Source: Indibacter alkaliphilus LW1
GTDB taxonomy: Bacteria > Bacteroidota > Bacteroidia > Cytophagales > Cyclobacteriaceae
Assembly (NCBI RefSeq): GCF_000295935.2
Contig: NZ_ALWO02000045.1
Span: 62,001-126,000 of the forward strand
DNA: 64,000 nt
Direction of reading: 5' to 3'
Both the position numbers and the translations under genes were made by a program. Below are positions 1-10,529 of this stretch, piece by piece; position 1 is the stretch's first letter, and each line of letters opens with the position of its first letter. The notes under the pieces are model-generated. The model had not been told where the DNA came from. It ran no database searches and saw only the letters and a program-made list of their open reading frames with translations.

Positions 1-962
1 GGCTTATTTTGATTTTCTAATTTCAGTTTAAAATAACCGTGCTCTATTTTATCGATTATGAAAAGTACTTTTTGGGTTCGTAATGAGGAGATTAGATTCA
101 TGTAGGGGATATACTCAGCGTCAATTTTTGATTTGAGAACATGAATTGAATCTCTGAGCTCTTTCTCCTTTTCTGTCAGATTGATTCTTCCAGGGTAGCC
201 AGTCTTGTAGGTATTTAATGTAATTGGGCTATGCTTGTGCAGCCTTTTGATATGACTGATTTCAGACCCTATTTTTTTGATCAAATCGGGGTCAGACTCA
301 ATCTTTCCTTGATTGATCATTGTTGGAATTTCTTTCAAAATCCGGTCAACTTCCGAAAGAGTTTTGTCCAGTTCCAGACTATTGATACTTCTGTCCTGAT
401 AAATCGCAGTCATCAGTTCCGAGAGTCTGTGTATGGAGTTATATAAACCTGAGGAGCTTTTGTTTTTGGTTTTCTCAAGTTTAAGGGAAGCCAATGACTT
501 ATCAAGTGCTGCTAACTCTTTTTCCAATTGCTTTTGGAAATTGTTCGGCAGCTTCAATTCAGAAAATGCATTAGATATTTCTTTGGTGACTTTAATCAAA
601 AGTGCTCTTTCGGACTTTTCTAATACATCAATTCCCCTAAGGTATCCATTCATTAATTGGATTTCACTAATGAGCTTCTTGATTTGGGAATTCAGCTGTG
701 CCTGATTGAGTTTTTCTTGGTTTAATTTTAAAAGTTCAGCTAAGTAAATTAGCTGCCTGCCTTGATGAATAAAACCCATCATGGATTCGTGAATCTTGTC
801 AGATCTGACAGCAGTAACTTTAGTGTTTTTTACAAACCTGGTTTCCAACCTTATGGGTAAGAGAATAACCGGAAAGGCATCACTTCTTTTAGCCAAAGAA
901 TCTTTGATTTCATGAAAACCGGGGTCCACTTTGTTGGAAAGGATTTGTTTTTTAGTGCTCAT
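1..962 (-). CDS. Hypothetical protein, third gene of giant-protein operon (partial)
   Basis: The frame is open from the ATG at 962 to the window edge, about 320 codons, so the C-terminus is missing. I do not recognise a named family. Residues 31-43 read PVILLPIRLETRF, a compact hydrophobic/basic motif; residues about 85-220 are rich in Lys, Glu and Leu and look helical, possibly coiled coil. There is no signal peptide. The start is 6 bases after the stop of the 1096-aa gene, so the two are very probably co-transcribed and may be translationally coupled. The job is unknown; the context suggests one complex with the two large upstream gene products. Confidence 0.8.
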   Translation of the reverse strand, partial: MSTKKQILSNKVDPGFHEIKDSLAKRSDAFPVILLPIRLETRFVKNTKVTAVRSDKIHESMMGFIHQGRQLIYLAELLKLNQEKLNQAQLNSQIKKLISEIQLMNGYLRGIDVLEKSERALLIKVTKEISNAFSELKLPNNFQKQLEKELAALDKSLASLKLEKTKNKSSSGLYNSIHRLSELMTAIYQDRSINSLELDKTLSEVDRILKEIPTMINQGKIESDPDLIKKIGSEISHIKRLHKHSPITLNTYKTGYPGRINLTEKEKELRDSIHVLKSKIDAEYIPYMNLISSLRTQKVLFIIDKIEHGYFKLKLENQNK

Positions 963-968
963 GATTCA

Positions 969-3900
969 TTAGGTTAAAAGGTTGCTGGCATGTTTTGCAA
1001 AAAGAATGGGAGACTGATATAGGATGGATGCTATATCAGCAGCATTGGAATCTTTATTCCATTTTGGTTCTCCTGCAGGAGTGCTTGGAGTAAGAGATTT
1101 TGGATTGTTAAAAATCTTGACTTGCTTGGGGTTCGTTCCCATATGCGCCCAGTTCAAATCATTCCAGGTATTGAGTGAAGTTCCTGCTTCATAAGCATCA
1201 AGCCCAAAACTTATCTGGCCAGGAATCTCTCTGAATACAAAGAAATGTCCAGCACCCTGACTGACTTGACTTACAGTCAACTCGAAACCGAAGAAGTATA
1301 TATCCGGTTCTAAATGTCCCTTGATGACAGGCCAGCTAGCATTGGAGGAATTGTAATCACTTAGAATGGTTTGATTGCCCTGATTGACTCCCCTTTGTGC
1401 ATACACTAAAGTGTTAGGGTATTTTTTGAAGAGGTCTCCTTTGACAAGCAGTACTAGCCCGAGTCCGTTTCTCCCGTTTTGACCAAGTTTTTTGAGACTG
1501 CTTCCACTTTTCCACCTATGAAGCTCTTGAATATCTGCATTTGAATCCTGAAAATCTTTCAATTGCTCCATAAATTCTTCTGGAGGCAAGTTTTCATCGA
1601 TAATTGCAAAGGGATTGTTGTCATATTCCCAGAAGTGCCTGAAATAGCTTCCCCTGAGGTCTGTGGGAAACTCCCTCCAAAGCAATTCCCTTGACATCTC
1701 ATGATTCATTCCCAACAAGAAGGACTCTATAAACTTATGATTCACTTCCATTAAAAGGATGGAGTCTTTGGGCACTTCACTTATATTGGGTATAATGAAA
1801 TCTTGGGAAATTTCTTCCAGATAGTTGTATGTGGGAATAGGGAATCTTGGATAGGCCATAATTGGCTTTTCTAAGTTGACATTTTTCCCTTTGATACCTG
1901 TCTGGAGCTTTCTAAGGAAATTGGACCTTGGCAGCATCCTGGCTTTTAAATTTTTGGAAAAGTCATCAATCTGCAAAGGAGCCAAGACTAAAGGAGTAAA
2001 GGAAACACCGTCAATACCGCCAACTTTGCCTAAGAAATTCTCAAAGGTCTTGACAAAGGATTTTTGCTCTTGGATGACCAAAAATCTACTGAAAAATTTG
2101 ATCTCATTCCCACTGCTTACAGCCTCGGAAATAAACCTGATATTTGAAAACTCCGCTTCATTGTAGGTTTTACTTACATAATCTTGAAAGGCATCTTTTT
2201 TAATATGAATTTCTGCAATTATAGGAGGAGGAGCAGGGGCATTGCCAGTGTCCCAAGTAACGAAGTTGAAAAGCAGCGAAGTCTGTTTTGAAGTCTCTAG
2301 TTTGTTTACTTTGGTTATTCCATTGATGATTTTAGTAGTCCGAGCATCGGCTTCATTGCCAAACTTTCCAAAAAGCATTGATTTGACACCGGCTAAGCTT
2401 TGGTTTGAACCACTCTGATTGAAGTGCTCCGCTATTTCATCTGCGATTTGTTCAATTTCTGATTTTGGAGGGTTTTCTAGAATAAAGCTCAAGGAACTCA
2501 TTACCAGCTTAGGTGAGACGGCAATGTTTGGTTCCTTTTTAAGGGGGGCAGGAGTGATTGGGGTGAAAGTCTCTGAAGATCCCACCAGGTTTGCCCTTAT
2601 CAAAGTCTGATTACTTAATACCTTATGGGCTCCATCAGTTCCGTCTGAGGACATTACAGCTGTTGGAGTAAAATTATTTGCCACTTTGATAAAGTTACCA
2701 CTGCTGAGGCTATCGGGAATTTTTGAATTGATCAGATTCTGAGCTGCTGAAAACGTAGCAGTTTTTTCTACTTTAATCTGTTTCATGGCATTGGCAGACA
2801 TCGAGAGTAGAGACATCTCTGACATTTTCCTGTAAGATTTGTTATAGGTTGCAAGCGCTGTTGTCCGCATCAACTCATTTTCCATGATCTTCTGATTTGC
2901 TTCATTGATCTGACCGATTTGCTCCCATGCCAGTTCCATAAAATATTCCTGATACTTCATAACTACTCTGGTGCCTAAGCCTGCTGCAGACCGGTAGCTT
3001 GGATGAAGGTTCACTTCATCGACCCAGTCCTTCAAAGCTTTATTTGCTTTGTTTTTTAAGGAATGCCATTTTCCATATAGGGGAGGAGTAATGATAGGGT
3101 CTTCCACAAAATCCTGGGTGTAAAAAAATGATTTTTCAACTTCTCCTAACAATTGTTCATTGGATTCATCCTGAAGTGCTTCATTTAGATTGATGATTCT
3201 TTCTACTTTGTCCAAAAGATCATTTCTGCTGCTGATGCTTCCACCATTTGGCCAAGAGGGAATCTGGAAACCAGGGGTTTTTAAAGCTCCTTCGATCTGA
3301 ATGGTCGGGAATTCACTTGCATCAATATCATATCCTAATTCTCTGATGTCTGCCTCCCTGACAGGTGCAATTCCTTCGGATCCCAAGACTTCAAGTTTTC
3401 CTGCAAGAGTTTCAAAGGCTCCCTCTGGGCCAGTACTGAATTTCCACTGGAAATAAAAGGGGTATTCTCTGGGGTGCGAGCCTGAAAATAAGGAACTGTT
3501 CCAAGAGCTTTTCTGGGCGGGTATGTCAGCAGTGGATTGTTTCAGTCCTGCCAGTCTTCCTGTTTCAAAAGTGGGGATTATGAAAGCCTGGTATTCTTTA
3601 TCTTCATCGAGTCTTCTGGGACAAATAATCCTTGCAATGGCAGAGTCTGGACTTTTTTGGATCTGAGCTTGTAGCTGCGTTGCGGAAGGATTGGTTTGTG
3701 TGAGCTTATCAAAGACATGTACATGAGCAAAAGCCCAAGTATCTTTTTCATGGCAAAATACAGCAGATAAGTCTACATCCGAGTTGATCCTTAGATAGGG
3801 TAGGCTTTCATTTCCATGAGCAATGATTTCAAACTCGGATTCCTTGAGTACAATCAATGACATCCATGGGCGAATCTTGTTGCTATTTGGCTTGGCTGGG

Positions 3901-4259
3901 GTAAATCTCCAAGGAAGATCTTCTTCGTAAAACTCTACATAGGCCAGATTTTCGATTTCAAAATTGTCAACTCCCTTTTTGGGATGTGTTCTGATCACCA
4001 TTTTAGGATCAATTCCCAAAACATCCCCAGGCCCTTGAATTTTTACGGTTTTTGAAATTTTATTCTCAGGATTAGTGGCTCCCTTTTGTCCTGATTTTGA
4101 TGCTTCAATTTCAAAGGAAACTATCACCTCTGGTCTGTCCATGACTGGATTTGAGCCGAGTTCAGCTCCTAAACTGTCCTCTTCCGTTATTTCATTGCCC
4201 AGGCCATACCTTAGCCAAGGTAAAAAGGAAAATTCTGCCGGTGTGGTGTCAATTGGCAT
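969..4259 (-). CDS. Large hypothetical protein (1096 aa) of giant-protein operon
   Basis: A single 1096-codon frame with no signal peptide and no membrane segment that I can see. Landmarks are FLPWLRYGL (residues 12-20), DLPWRF (114-119) followed by RPWMSLIVL (130-138), and CPRRL (213-217) followed by PTFETGRLAGL (229-239). I associate this pattern with uncharacterised large proteins that neighbour DUF6603-type genes in Bacteroidota and myxobacteria, but I cannot give a Pfam name. The centre (about 380-500) is helical and Gln/Asn/Lys-rich; the C-terminal half is mixed. It starts 3 bases after the stop of the 2088-aa gene and ends 6 bases before the next start. Function is unknown; a structural part of a large assembly is an inference from size and linkage. 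Confidence 0.85.
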   Translation of the reverse strand: MPIDTTPAEFSFLPWLRYGLGNEITEEDSLGAELGSNPVMDRPEVIVSFEIEASKSGQKGATNPENKISKTVKIQGPGDVLGIDPKMVIRTHPKKGVDNFEIENLAYVEFYEEDLPWRFTPAKPNSNKIRPWMSLIVLKESEFEIIAHGNESLPYLRINSDVDLSAVFCHEKDTWAFAHVHVFDKLTQTNPSATQLQAQIQKSPDSAIARIICPRRLDEDKEYQAFIIPTFETGRLAGLKQSTADIPAQKSSWNSSLFSGSHPREYPFYFQWKFSTGPEGAFETLAGKLEVLGSEGIAPVREADIRELGYDIDASEFPTIQIEGALKTPGFQIPSWPNGGSISSRNDLLDKVERIINLNEALQDESNEQLLGEVEKSFFYTQDFVEDPIITPPLYGKWHSLKNKANKALKDWVDEVNLHPSYRSAAGLGTRVVMKYQEYFMELAWEQIGQINEANQKIMENELMRTTALATYNKSYRKMSEMSLLSMSANAMKQIKVEKTATFSAAQNLINSKIPDSLSSGNFIKVANNFTPTAVMSSDGTDGAHKVLSNQTLIRANLVGSSETFTPITPAPLKKEPNIAVSPKLVMSSLSFILENPPKSEIEQIADEIAEHFNQSGSNQSLAGVKSMLFGKFGNEADARTTKIINGITKVNKLETSKQTSLLFNFVTWDTGNAPAPPPIIAEIHIKKDAFQDYVSKTYNEAEFSNIRFISEAVSSGNEIKFFSRFLVIQEQKSFVKTFENFLGKVGGIDGVSFTPLVLAPLQIDDFSKNLKARMLPRSNFLRKLQTGIKGKNVNLEKPIMAYPRFPIPTYNYLEEISQDFIIPNISEVPKDSILLMEVNHKFIESFLLGMNHEMSRELLWREFPTDLRGSYFRHFWEYDNNPFAIIDENLPPEEFMEQLKDFQDSNADIQELHRWKSGSSLKKLGQNGRNGLGLVLLVKGDLFKKYPNTLVYAQRGVNQGNQTILSDYNSSNASWPVIKGHLEPDIYFFGFELTVSQVSQGAGHFFVFREIPGQISFGLDAYEAGTSLNTWNDLNWAHMGTNPKQVKIFNNPKSLTPSTPAGEPKWNKDSNAADIASILYQSPILFAKHASNLLT

Positions 4260-4262
4260 AGC

Positions 4263-7200
4263 TTAAACGTTTAAAAGGTCTTTTTTAACAATCTGAAGTT
4301 TCTTACCCTGGCCTTTGGTCAGTTGTGCTGCTTGCATATAGCCCACATTGGATACAGTCTCGCTGAGATCGGCTTTGTTGACTACCGAGAAGCCTGTCTT
4401 TTCTAAAGTGACTTTGGCAGGATTGTAAATCCCTTTGGATTTGAGGGAAAGAGCCGACTGTGCTACTGCTCCGTGCATGGCCAGGAATTTGGATTCGGAC
4501 TGGCCGAATGTTCTTCTGTTTTTGGTAAGGACTTCATCGACAATTTCCTCATATTCCACAAGTTTGTTTCTGTGGGCTCCTGCCTGAGTGCTGGTTTGGG
4601 AGGAAATAATCAATCCTGACTGTTGTTGTTCAAATGAAGGCATCAGCAACTTGTCCGCATCTGATGCCTTGATGAAGTTGGAAGGAGCAAAATCATCCAT
4701 TAAAGGACTTGTATTGGCTTCTGTAGCCGAGTCTCCGATTTTTGCCCCAACTATTTTGAATTGATCGAAATCAGCAGGATTGAAATGTCCGAATTTATCA
4801 ATTTTGACATCCAGTGGGACTATCTTTTGATTGACTTCAATGATTCCGCTTGGGGTAAGTATAAGGTTTTCCAATTCATGTGGATCTTTCAACCTTACTC
4901 CGCCTCCTTTGACAGTCATGGGTATGGCTCTCCAGTTTTGTTTTTCATTGAGGGCTTTTCGTAGTTCCGGAAGCACCTCAATATCAGGAAGTACAGCATT
5001 TTTATCCTCGCCCCATTCAACATTGAACTTGACTTTAATGGTGATAAAGAGAATGGTAAAGCTGGCTGTACCTTTTGCTTTCCAAGGACTTGGACCTTCC
5101 AGTTCAAAGCTCAGGTTGATGCTGAGGATAGTTGTATTTCCAGCCATCACAGCCAATTTGGCTCTGGCAGAGGCGATAAATCTGAAGGGAGAGAACTGGA
5201 ACAAAGCATCTATCCCCAATTCACCTACTACTTTGAATTTGGATACTTTAAACAAGAAGTCAATTTGAGCCCCGAATTGAACCGTATTGGTAGTCACGGC
5301 CATGTATGCCATCAAGGTTAATCTTGGATTGCCCGTTAGAATATTCAGCGTAAGTCGCTTCATATTTGGGATATTCAAGTAAGCAGGCACAGTGTAGGCG
5401 GGATGGAATCCCCCAACAGAAAGCACGAAATCTTTTTGTGCACCCCAGCTCAAGCGGAGGGCCATATCGCCTTCCAGCCCAAAAGTCAGGATTTTGCTGT
5501 CAAACAGGCTTGCATCGAAGGAGAGCATTTTTTTCTCAAAGTCGATGATTCCCAAAAACAAAACCTGAATCCTTACAAGGGCCAGCTTTTCATCTGGTAA
5601 ATTGAGCCTTATTGCTCCTAAAATGGCAAAGCGAACCGGGTTTGCAAATTCTATGATAAGGCCAAGGTCTATTTTCAACAAAGTAGGCACACCCCATGAG
5701 ATCCTTGCCATTGGACCAATGAGGAATTGATCCCTTTTTATCGGGAAGAATGCACTGACATCATTGATGATCTTGACAATATTTGGGATAATATTGGTGG
5801 GGAAAAGAATGTTGTTCACGCTTCCATCTCTTACACCGTCCCTGAGTTTGTTTTCCTGCATGGTACGGTGTATCCCAAGTATCCCGCCTAAACCACTGAG
5901 GAAAAACCCAAAGCCTAAAGCTATTCCTGGGGAGAATTGAACTGAAATAATAACAATTACAGAAGTACCAGGCTTGCCATCCGGCATTTTACTGTCTATT
6001 ACACCTATAGCAGTGAGGGTAAACATTCCCTTGAAAGAAAGCTCTAGAGCACCCGCATATTGTCCTTTAGGTCTGTCGAAAAATAAATAGCCTCCTCCGG
6101 TAAATACAGGAGTATCCAAAGATACTCCCAAGCCTGTGGGAGGCTTGAAGCTTATTTCAATGTCAACTACCCCAAAATCTATTCCTTTAGGAGAATAAGG
6201 GCTGAGGTTTGGGTCTTTGTCGTGAAAATCTACCTCAAGCCCAAGACCTTCTACAGTAGCCGACAGTGGTCCCAACATTACCGTGGCTCCAGAAAAACTC
6301 AAAGACATCTTGGCATTGTCACCGGTAGTTAAGGAAAGATTGATAGCATCAATAGATACGCCTTCACCCAATTTACCATTGATAGGGATGCGGAGTTCTG
6401 TTTGCTCTCCTCCTATGCTTACACTGAGACCCGTAGGCCATCTGACCTCCATATTGAGGTCAAATTCAGAGCCGATTTCCAAATTTCTAATATCCAGCTC
6501 ATTGGGTATCACCGAATCCAAGCCTGGAATGACAATGTGGTTTTTGATGATTCCACCTATTGCAAAATCCCAGTTTTCATCTTTTCTTTTCAATTGAATC
6601 ATCCTTAGGTAAATCGCTACTACTGAAGGAATATCCAGGAGCTTGACGGCATTACCCGATGCAGCCTCTGCCTTGACCAAAAAATCCCCGGAATCACTGA
6701 CTCCCAAAGTAACGCCTATCTTGGGTGCTTCACCCTGAATTCCTTCAAGTCCCTCGATGGATAGATCTCCTTTTAGTTCAATTTCAAAATTAGATTGGTT
6801 TTTTACAGTTAGTTCTTTGATGACAATTTTGATGTTCCCAAGATTTATTTCTCCGGCATTGCCAGGATTTTTCAATTGAAGCTCAAATTTGCCTTCATCT
6901 TCAATTTTGATCAAAACCTCTAAAGGCTGCTGTTCGCCTGATTGGTTTTCGAAACCTGGCAAACCCAAAGCGCCCTCAAATTCAAATGGAAACTGGAAAT
7001 CACCTTCTTGAATGCTGAATTCAAGTTTGTTGAATCTCAGACTAAACTCACCAATTTTAAAGCCACTTCCATCGACTCCTGTAGCCAGGGAAAAAGTGTA
7101 GCGTTCCGGACTGTGATGAAAAGCTACTCCTAACGAAATTTTTGCAGTATTATCTGTATCATGTTCTTTGATGGCAGGATGTGAGAAAGCGATCTGACCT

Positions 7201-10200
7201 GAGGCATTTTGGACGTTGCCGCCTTGCACAGTCATTGAAAAGCTTTGAAAGAATAAGCTTAAATCATCAAGCTTCAACTCTGTTTCTGTATCAGCCCCAT
7301 TATTCAATGATATGCTATAACTACTTCCTGATTCTCCAGTATCTGAGAAAGCAAAATCAACAGTCAATTCATTGTGAGGAGCATCAAGTTGATCGAAAAC
7401 AAGCCCTCCTTTAATGTTGAGTGCTTCTAATTGGTCTTTTTTTAATGTGAAGCCAACTTCCTGAAGCTTTAATTTTAAAAAATTGAAATCTACGGATTGC
7501 TCTCCTATGTAAGAAAATTCAAACTTCTCCTCGGCCCCATTATAGGAAATCGCCAAATCAGAAAAGGATTCAGATGAGGCTCCAAGAATTTTGAATTTTG
7601 CCGCTCCCGAGGCCGTGATTATATAGCTGTCCCCGGAGCCTTTGACCACCTGACAGGAAAGTAAAATATCTTTGAGGACAATCGGCTCAAAAGTATATTC
7701 CTGCCCAGACAGGGAGTGAATGCTAACACTGTAATCTTTATTTGCCTGGTCGATTTGGGCCTCAAAGTTGACCTCATTTCCGGAGAAAACAGGTAATTCT
7801 GTTTTTCCTTTAAGCTCTCCCTTCTCAAAATCTTCATTTAAAAGTTCCAGAGATAATTCCTCTAACATCAACTCAAAAATCGTGAAATCAAACTTGCCTT
7901 GACTGACAGATTGATTAAGTGTGAACTCAAATCTCTTGTCTGTACCTGTTTTGGTATATTCAAAATTGACCTGAATACTGTTTGCCCCATCTCCTAATTG
8001 CGGCCATTTTAACCGGGCAGTGCCACTTGAAGATTGTACTTCTCCATCAAGTACACTAATATCAAATTGAAACTTCGAAAGCTCAAAACCTTCCATCTGA
8101 AGGAGGTCATCATCACCGCTATCAACTTCGATTTGATATGCAGTGGACTCTGCATCTTGGATTTTGAAATCAAAGTTCAGTTCATTTTCAAATACGGGGA
8201 GAGCTATTGTACCATTTGAATTGAATTCAGTGGCGTCCGTTCCCATATTTCTGTAAAAGCGAATTTGATTGAAGGTGATTTGGAAGCCTTCAAATTCCTG
8301 TACACTAAGGTTGGATGCTGCAATGGTAAATTGACGGGCTGGTCCTGAATCATCAACGCTGAATCCAAATGCAAATGGATTGTTGAATCCAGGTATGGTC
8401 AACATTCCATCTCCACTGGATTGGTAGAATTCAGCATCCCTTACCTCGTAAACAAAGCTGCCCAGGCTCAATGCGAAAGGACCATATTCCAAAATTGGAG
8501 GATCTGATGTTTTTTCTAAGCGATATTGTTTGCCATCATCCTCCAGCTCAAATCTATATTTGATTGTTCCCTGCATTTCAAGTGCAGAAAGCTCAATACT
8601 TCCTATGATATCTAAATTGGGGGTTTCGATTCCTTCATTTATCTCAATCTCTATTTTGTCAAAATGAATTAGAATCCCTGAATTATCCAAAGCAGGTATA
8701 CTGCTGCCCAAAGCCCTGATTTGGTATTTGCCCTCATCAGGTCCTGATGGATGGAGCAAATAGCTTACAGTAAGAGTGGAAAGTTCTAAAGTATCAGGCA
8801 GCTTGAACTGTACGGTACCTGAAAAATTCTGGATTTTTTGAGATGCTATGACCAAGGAAAGGGCGGTTGGCCTCAACTCAAAATCCCCGAATAACCAAGC
8901 ACCTCCAGATGAAATGGACATTGAAAAGTTGTCAGCTTCAATTGCTCCTTCAAAATCAACCCCATTGCCCTGGTCAAAGATGGGTAGCCATAATTTTCCT
9001 TTTATTTCCCCTTCGAATGGCTTTGTTTCATAAATCTTGATAAGTAGTTTTTCCAGGGAAATATGAAAGTCGAAAAACCTTCTCTTGTCAATCTCTGCCT
9101 GCAAGCCTATACTAAGGTATTTGCCTCCATCTTCCGGGCTTGCTGTATTTTGATATAGGAAACCCATCTGCAACTCTGTATCAATTCCAGGTATCAATGC
9201 GTGTCCTATTCCACCAATGCCTGTTAGTAAATTGTTCCGAATCTCCATTTTAAAGGTTGGAACCCTTAGTTGGATTTCATCAAAGGTTTGGTTGGATTCC
9301 TGATCAGGATTGTTTGGAACTGCAAGGTCATAATCATTGCCATCTTGTTTGAACTCCCAAAATATCCCATTACCTCCTGTGTTTCCACGGAGCATAAGGC
9401 GTCCTTTGATTTCAGTTTGGTTGATGCTTCCTTCTGAGTCAATTTCCAAAAACACTTCTTGTACTGATATTTCGCCAATTGGACTGGGTAGGGGAGCAGG
9501 ACTTCCAATTTGCCTGAAGGTGTATATACTTCCATTATACGTGAGCTCTACAGCTGTTCTGTTTCCCTCCCCCAATCCGGGTAATTCCATCCAGGCTTGA
9601 GTATCCAAAAGATTCTGTCCTGAGCCCATTATTTTTGGAACCAATAGCTCGAATTTTTCAAAGCTGAAAATTACAGGACCAGTGTTAAAAGCCTTGCCCT
9701 CTTGATTATTTGCCGAGTACAGTAAGCTTTCATCTTCATTGAAAGTCACGGACCAATCCAAAGCATCTCCTCCCGTACTCATCAGAAAAGGAAATCTCAG
9801 TTCCCCGCTGAAATCGGTTCCTGGCATAACCTGGGCATTCTGTATGATCAAATGAAAGTTTTTTACTTCTGCATCAAAAATCAATAACTTGGCCGTTGGA
9901 AGTGCATTTGAAGAAATTGTGTAGGTGTCGCCTGCTTTTTCCAAAGACGCGTGGATTTCCTCGCTCAATTGAGGGATTTCTGCATGTGCATCTAACCTAA
10001 AAGCACTCACTCCCGATCCGGAGAAAGTAAGGTTAGCATTTTCAAAAGTAAAATCCATCCCTAAAAGAGATTCGTTGATGGTTGCTGTTTGCCGAATATT
10101 GAACTCACCTTCAGCTGTTTTTTCAAGTCGGAAAGGAATTTTTCTTGCCTCTTCTTCTACTGTATTTCTTAGGCCTGTAAGCAAGGCTTCGGCCTCAATT

Positions 10201-10529
10201 AGAAAATCTTCTACTACCCGTTCCGCTTTTCGAACTTTGATTTCTACATTTTCAAGAACAGCAAGAACTTCCGCCATTTTGAACCTCAACTTATCTTGTA
10301 CCTCGATAATTATGATTCTGATCTTATCTACACCACCTTCGCTAACTTCTTCTACACTGATCGGGATTTCGAAAGGGATTGCATCTGCGACCTGGTTAAA
10401 TTTATCTATGACCAGATGATAGGTTTCTTGAGCCGTTCCGGTATTCCCCTCTATTTTATCCAGAATATGTTGAATCCCGGATTCAGAGAGGAATTCCTCT
10501 ATCGGAAATTTAAAATTATTACTAGGCAT
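4263..10529 (-). CDS. Giant DUF6603-like beta-repeat protein (2088 aa)
   Basis: One 2088-codon frame, first gene of the operon. It has no signal peptide, although hydrophobic strands are frequent. Residues about 150-1400 are successive beta-rich units of roughly 100-130 residues, each alternating F-x-I/L strands with turns such as SGxxxLP and F-x-N-x-V-x-F. From about 1440 to 1730 the sequence has the layout I associate with the DUF6603 core: PPTGLGVSLD, FFLSGLGGILGIHRTM, a PIKRDQF-MARISWG stretch, LSFDASLFDS and SVGGFHPAY. The last 350 residues are less structured and more charged. No catalytic motif is visible. Its length and repeats suggest an elongated scaffold or fibre. Upstream is an AT-rich 200-bp leader that should hold the operon promoter. 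Confidence 0.88.
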   Translation of the reverse strand: MPSNNFKFPIEEFLSESGIQHILDKIEGNTGTAQETYHLVIDKFNQVADAIPFEIPISVEEVSEGGVDKIRIIIIEVQDKLRFKMAEVLAVLENVEIKVRKAERVVEDFLIEAEALLTGLRNTVEEEARKIPFRLEKTAEGEFNIRQTATINESLLGMDFTFENANLTFSGSGVSAFRLDAHAEIPQLSEEIHASLEKAGDTYTISSNALPTAKLLIFDAEVKNFHLIIQNAQVMPGTDFSGELRFPFLMSTGGDALDWSVTFNEDESLLYSANNQEGKAFNTGPVIFSFEKFELLVPKIMGSGQNLLDTQAWMELPGLGEGNRTAVELTYNGSIYTFRQIGSPAPLPSPIGEISVQEVFLEIDSEGSINQTEIKGRLMLRGNTGGNGIFWEFKQDGNDYDLAVPNNPDQESNQTFDEIQLRVPTFKMEIRNNLLTGIGGIGHALIPGIDTELQMGFLYQNTASPEDGGKYLSIGLQAEIDKRRFFDFHISLEKLLIKIYETKPFEGEIKGKLWLPIFDQGNGVDFEGAIEADNFSMSISSGGAWLFGDFELRPTALSLVIASQKIQNFSGTVQFKLPDTLELSTLTVSYLLHPSGPDEGKYQIRALGSSIPALDNSGILIHFDKIEIEINEGIETPNLDIIGSIELSALEMQGTIKYRFELEDDGKQYRLEKTSDPPILEYGPFALSLGSFVYEVRDAEFYQSSGDGMLTIPGFNNPFAFGFSVDDSGPARQFTIAASNLSVQEFEGFQITFNQIRFYRNMGTDATEFNSNGTIALPVFENELNFDFKIQDAESTAYQIEVDSGDDDLLQMEGFELSKFQFDISVLDGEVQSSSGTARLKWPQLGDGANSIQVNFEYTKTGTDKRFEFTLNQSVSQGKFDFTIFELMLEELSLELLNEDFEKGELKGKTELPVFSGNEVNFEAQIDQANKDYSVSIHSLSGQEYTFEPIVLKDILLSCQVVKGSGDSYIITASGAAKFKILGASSESFSDLAISYNGAEEKFEFSYIGEQSVDFNFLKLKLQEVGFTLKKDQLEALNIKGGLVFDQLDAPHNELTVDFAFSDTGESGSSYSISLNNGADTETELKLDDLSLFFQSFSMTVQGGNVQNASGQIAFSHPAIKEHDTDNTAKISLGVAFHHSPERYTFSLATGVDGSGFKIGEFSLRFNKLEFSIQEGDFQFPFEFEGALGLPGFENQSGEQQPLEVLIKIEDEGKFELQLKNPGNAGEINLGNIKIVIKELTVKNQSNFEIELKGDLSIEGLEGIQGEAPKIGVTLGVSDSGDFLVKAEAASGNAVKLLDIPSVVAIYLRMIQLKRKDENWDFAIGGIIKNHIVIPGLDSVIPNELDIRNLEIGSEFDLNMEVRWPTGLSVSIGGEQTELRIPINGKLGEGVSIDAINLSLTTGDNAKMSLSFSGATVMLGPLSATVEGLGLEVDFHDKDPNLSPYSPKGIDFGVVDIEISFKPPTGLGVSLDTPVFTGGGYLFFDRPKGQYAGALELSFKGMFTLTAIGVIDSKMPDGKPGTSVIVIISVQFSPGIALGFGFFLSGLGGILGIHRTMQENKLRDGVRDGSVNNILFPTNIIPNIVKIINDVSAFFPIKRDQFLIGPMARISWGVPTLLKIDLGLIIEFANPVRFAILGAIRLNLPDEKLALVRIQVLFLGIIDFEKKMLSFDASLFDSKILTFGLEGDMALRLSWGAQKDFVLSVGGFHPAYTVPAYLNIPNMKRLTLNILTGNPRLTLMAYMAVTTNTVQFGAQIDFLFKVSKFKVVGELGIDALFQFSPFRFIASARAKLAVMAGNTTILSINLSFELEGPSPWKAKGTASFTILFITIKVKFNVEWGEDKNAVLPDIEVLPELRKALNEKQNWRAIPMTVKGGGVRLKDPHELENLILTPSGIIEVNQKIVPLDVKIDKFGHFNPADFDQFKIVGAKIGDSATEANTSPLMDDFAPSNFIKASDADKLLMPSFEQQQSGLIISSQTSTQAGAHRNKLVEYEEIVDEVLTKNRRTFGQSESKFLAMHGAVAQSALSLKSKGIYNPAKVTLEKTGFSVVNKADLSETVSNVGYMQAAQLTKGQGKKLQIVKKDLLNV

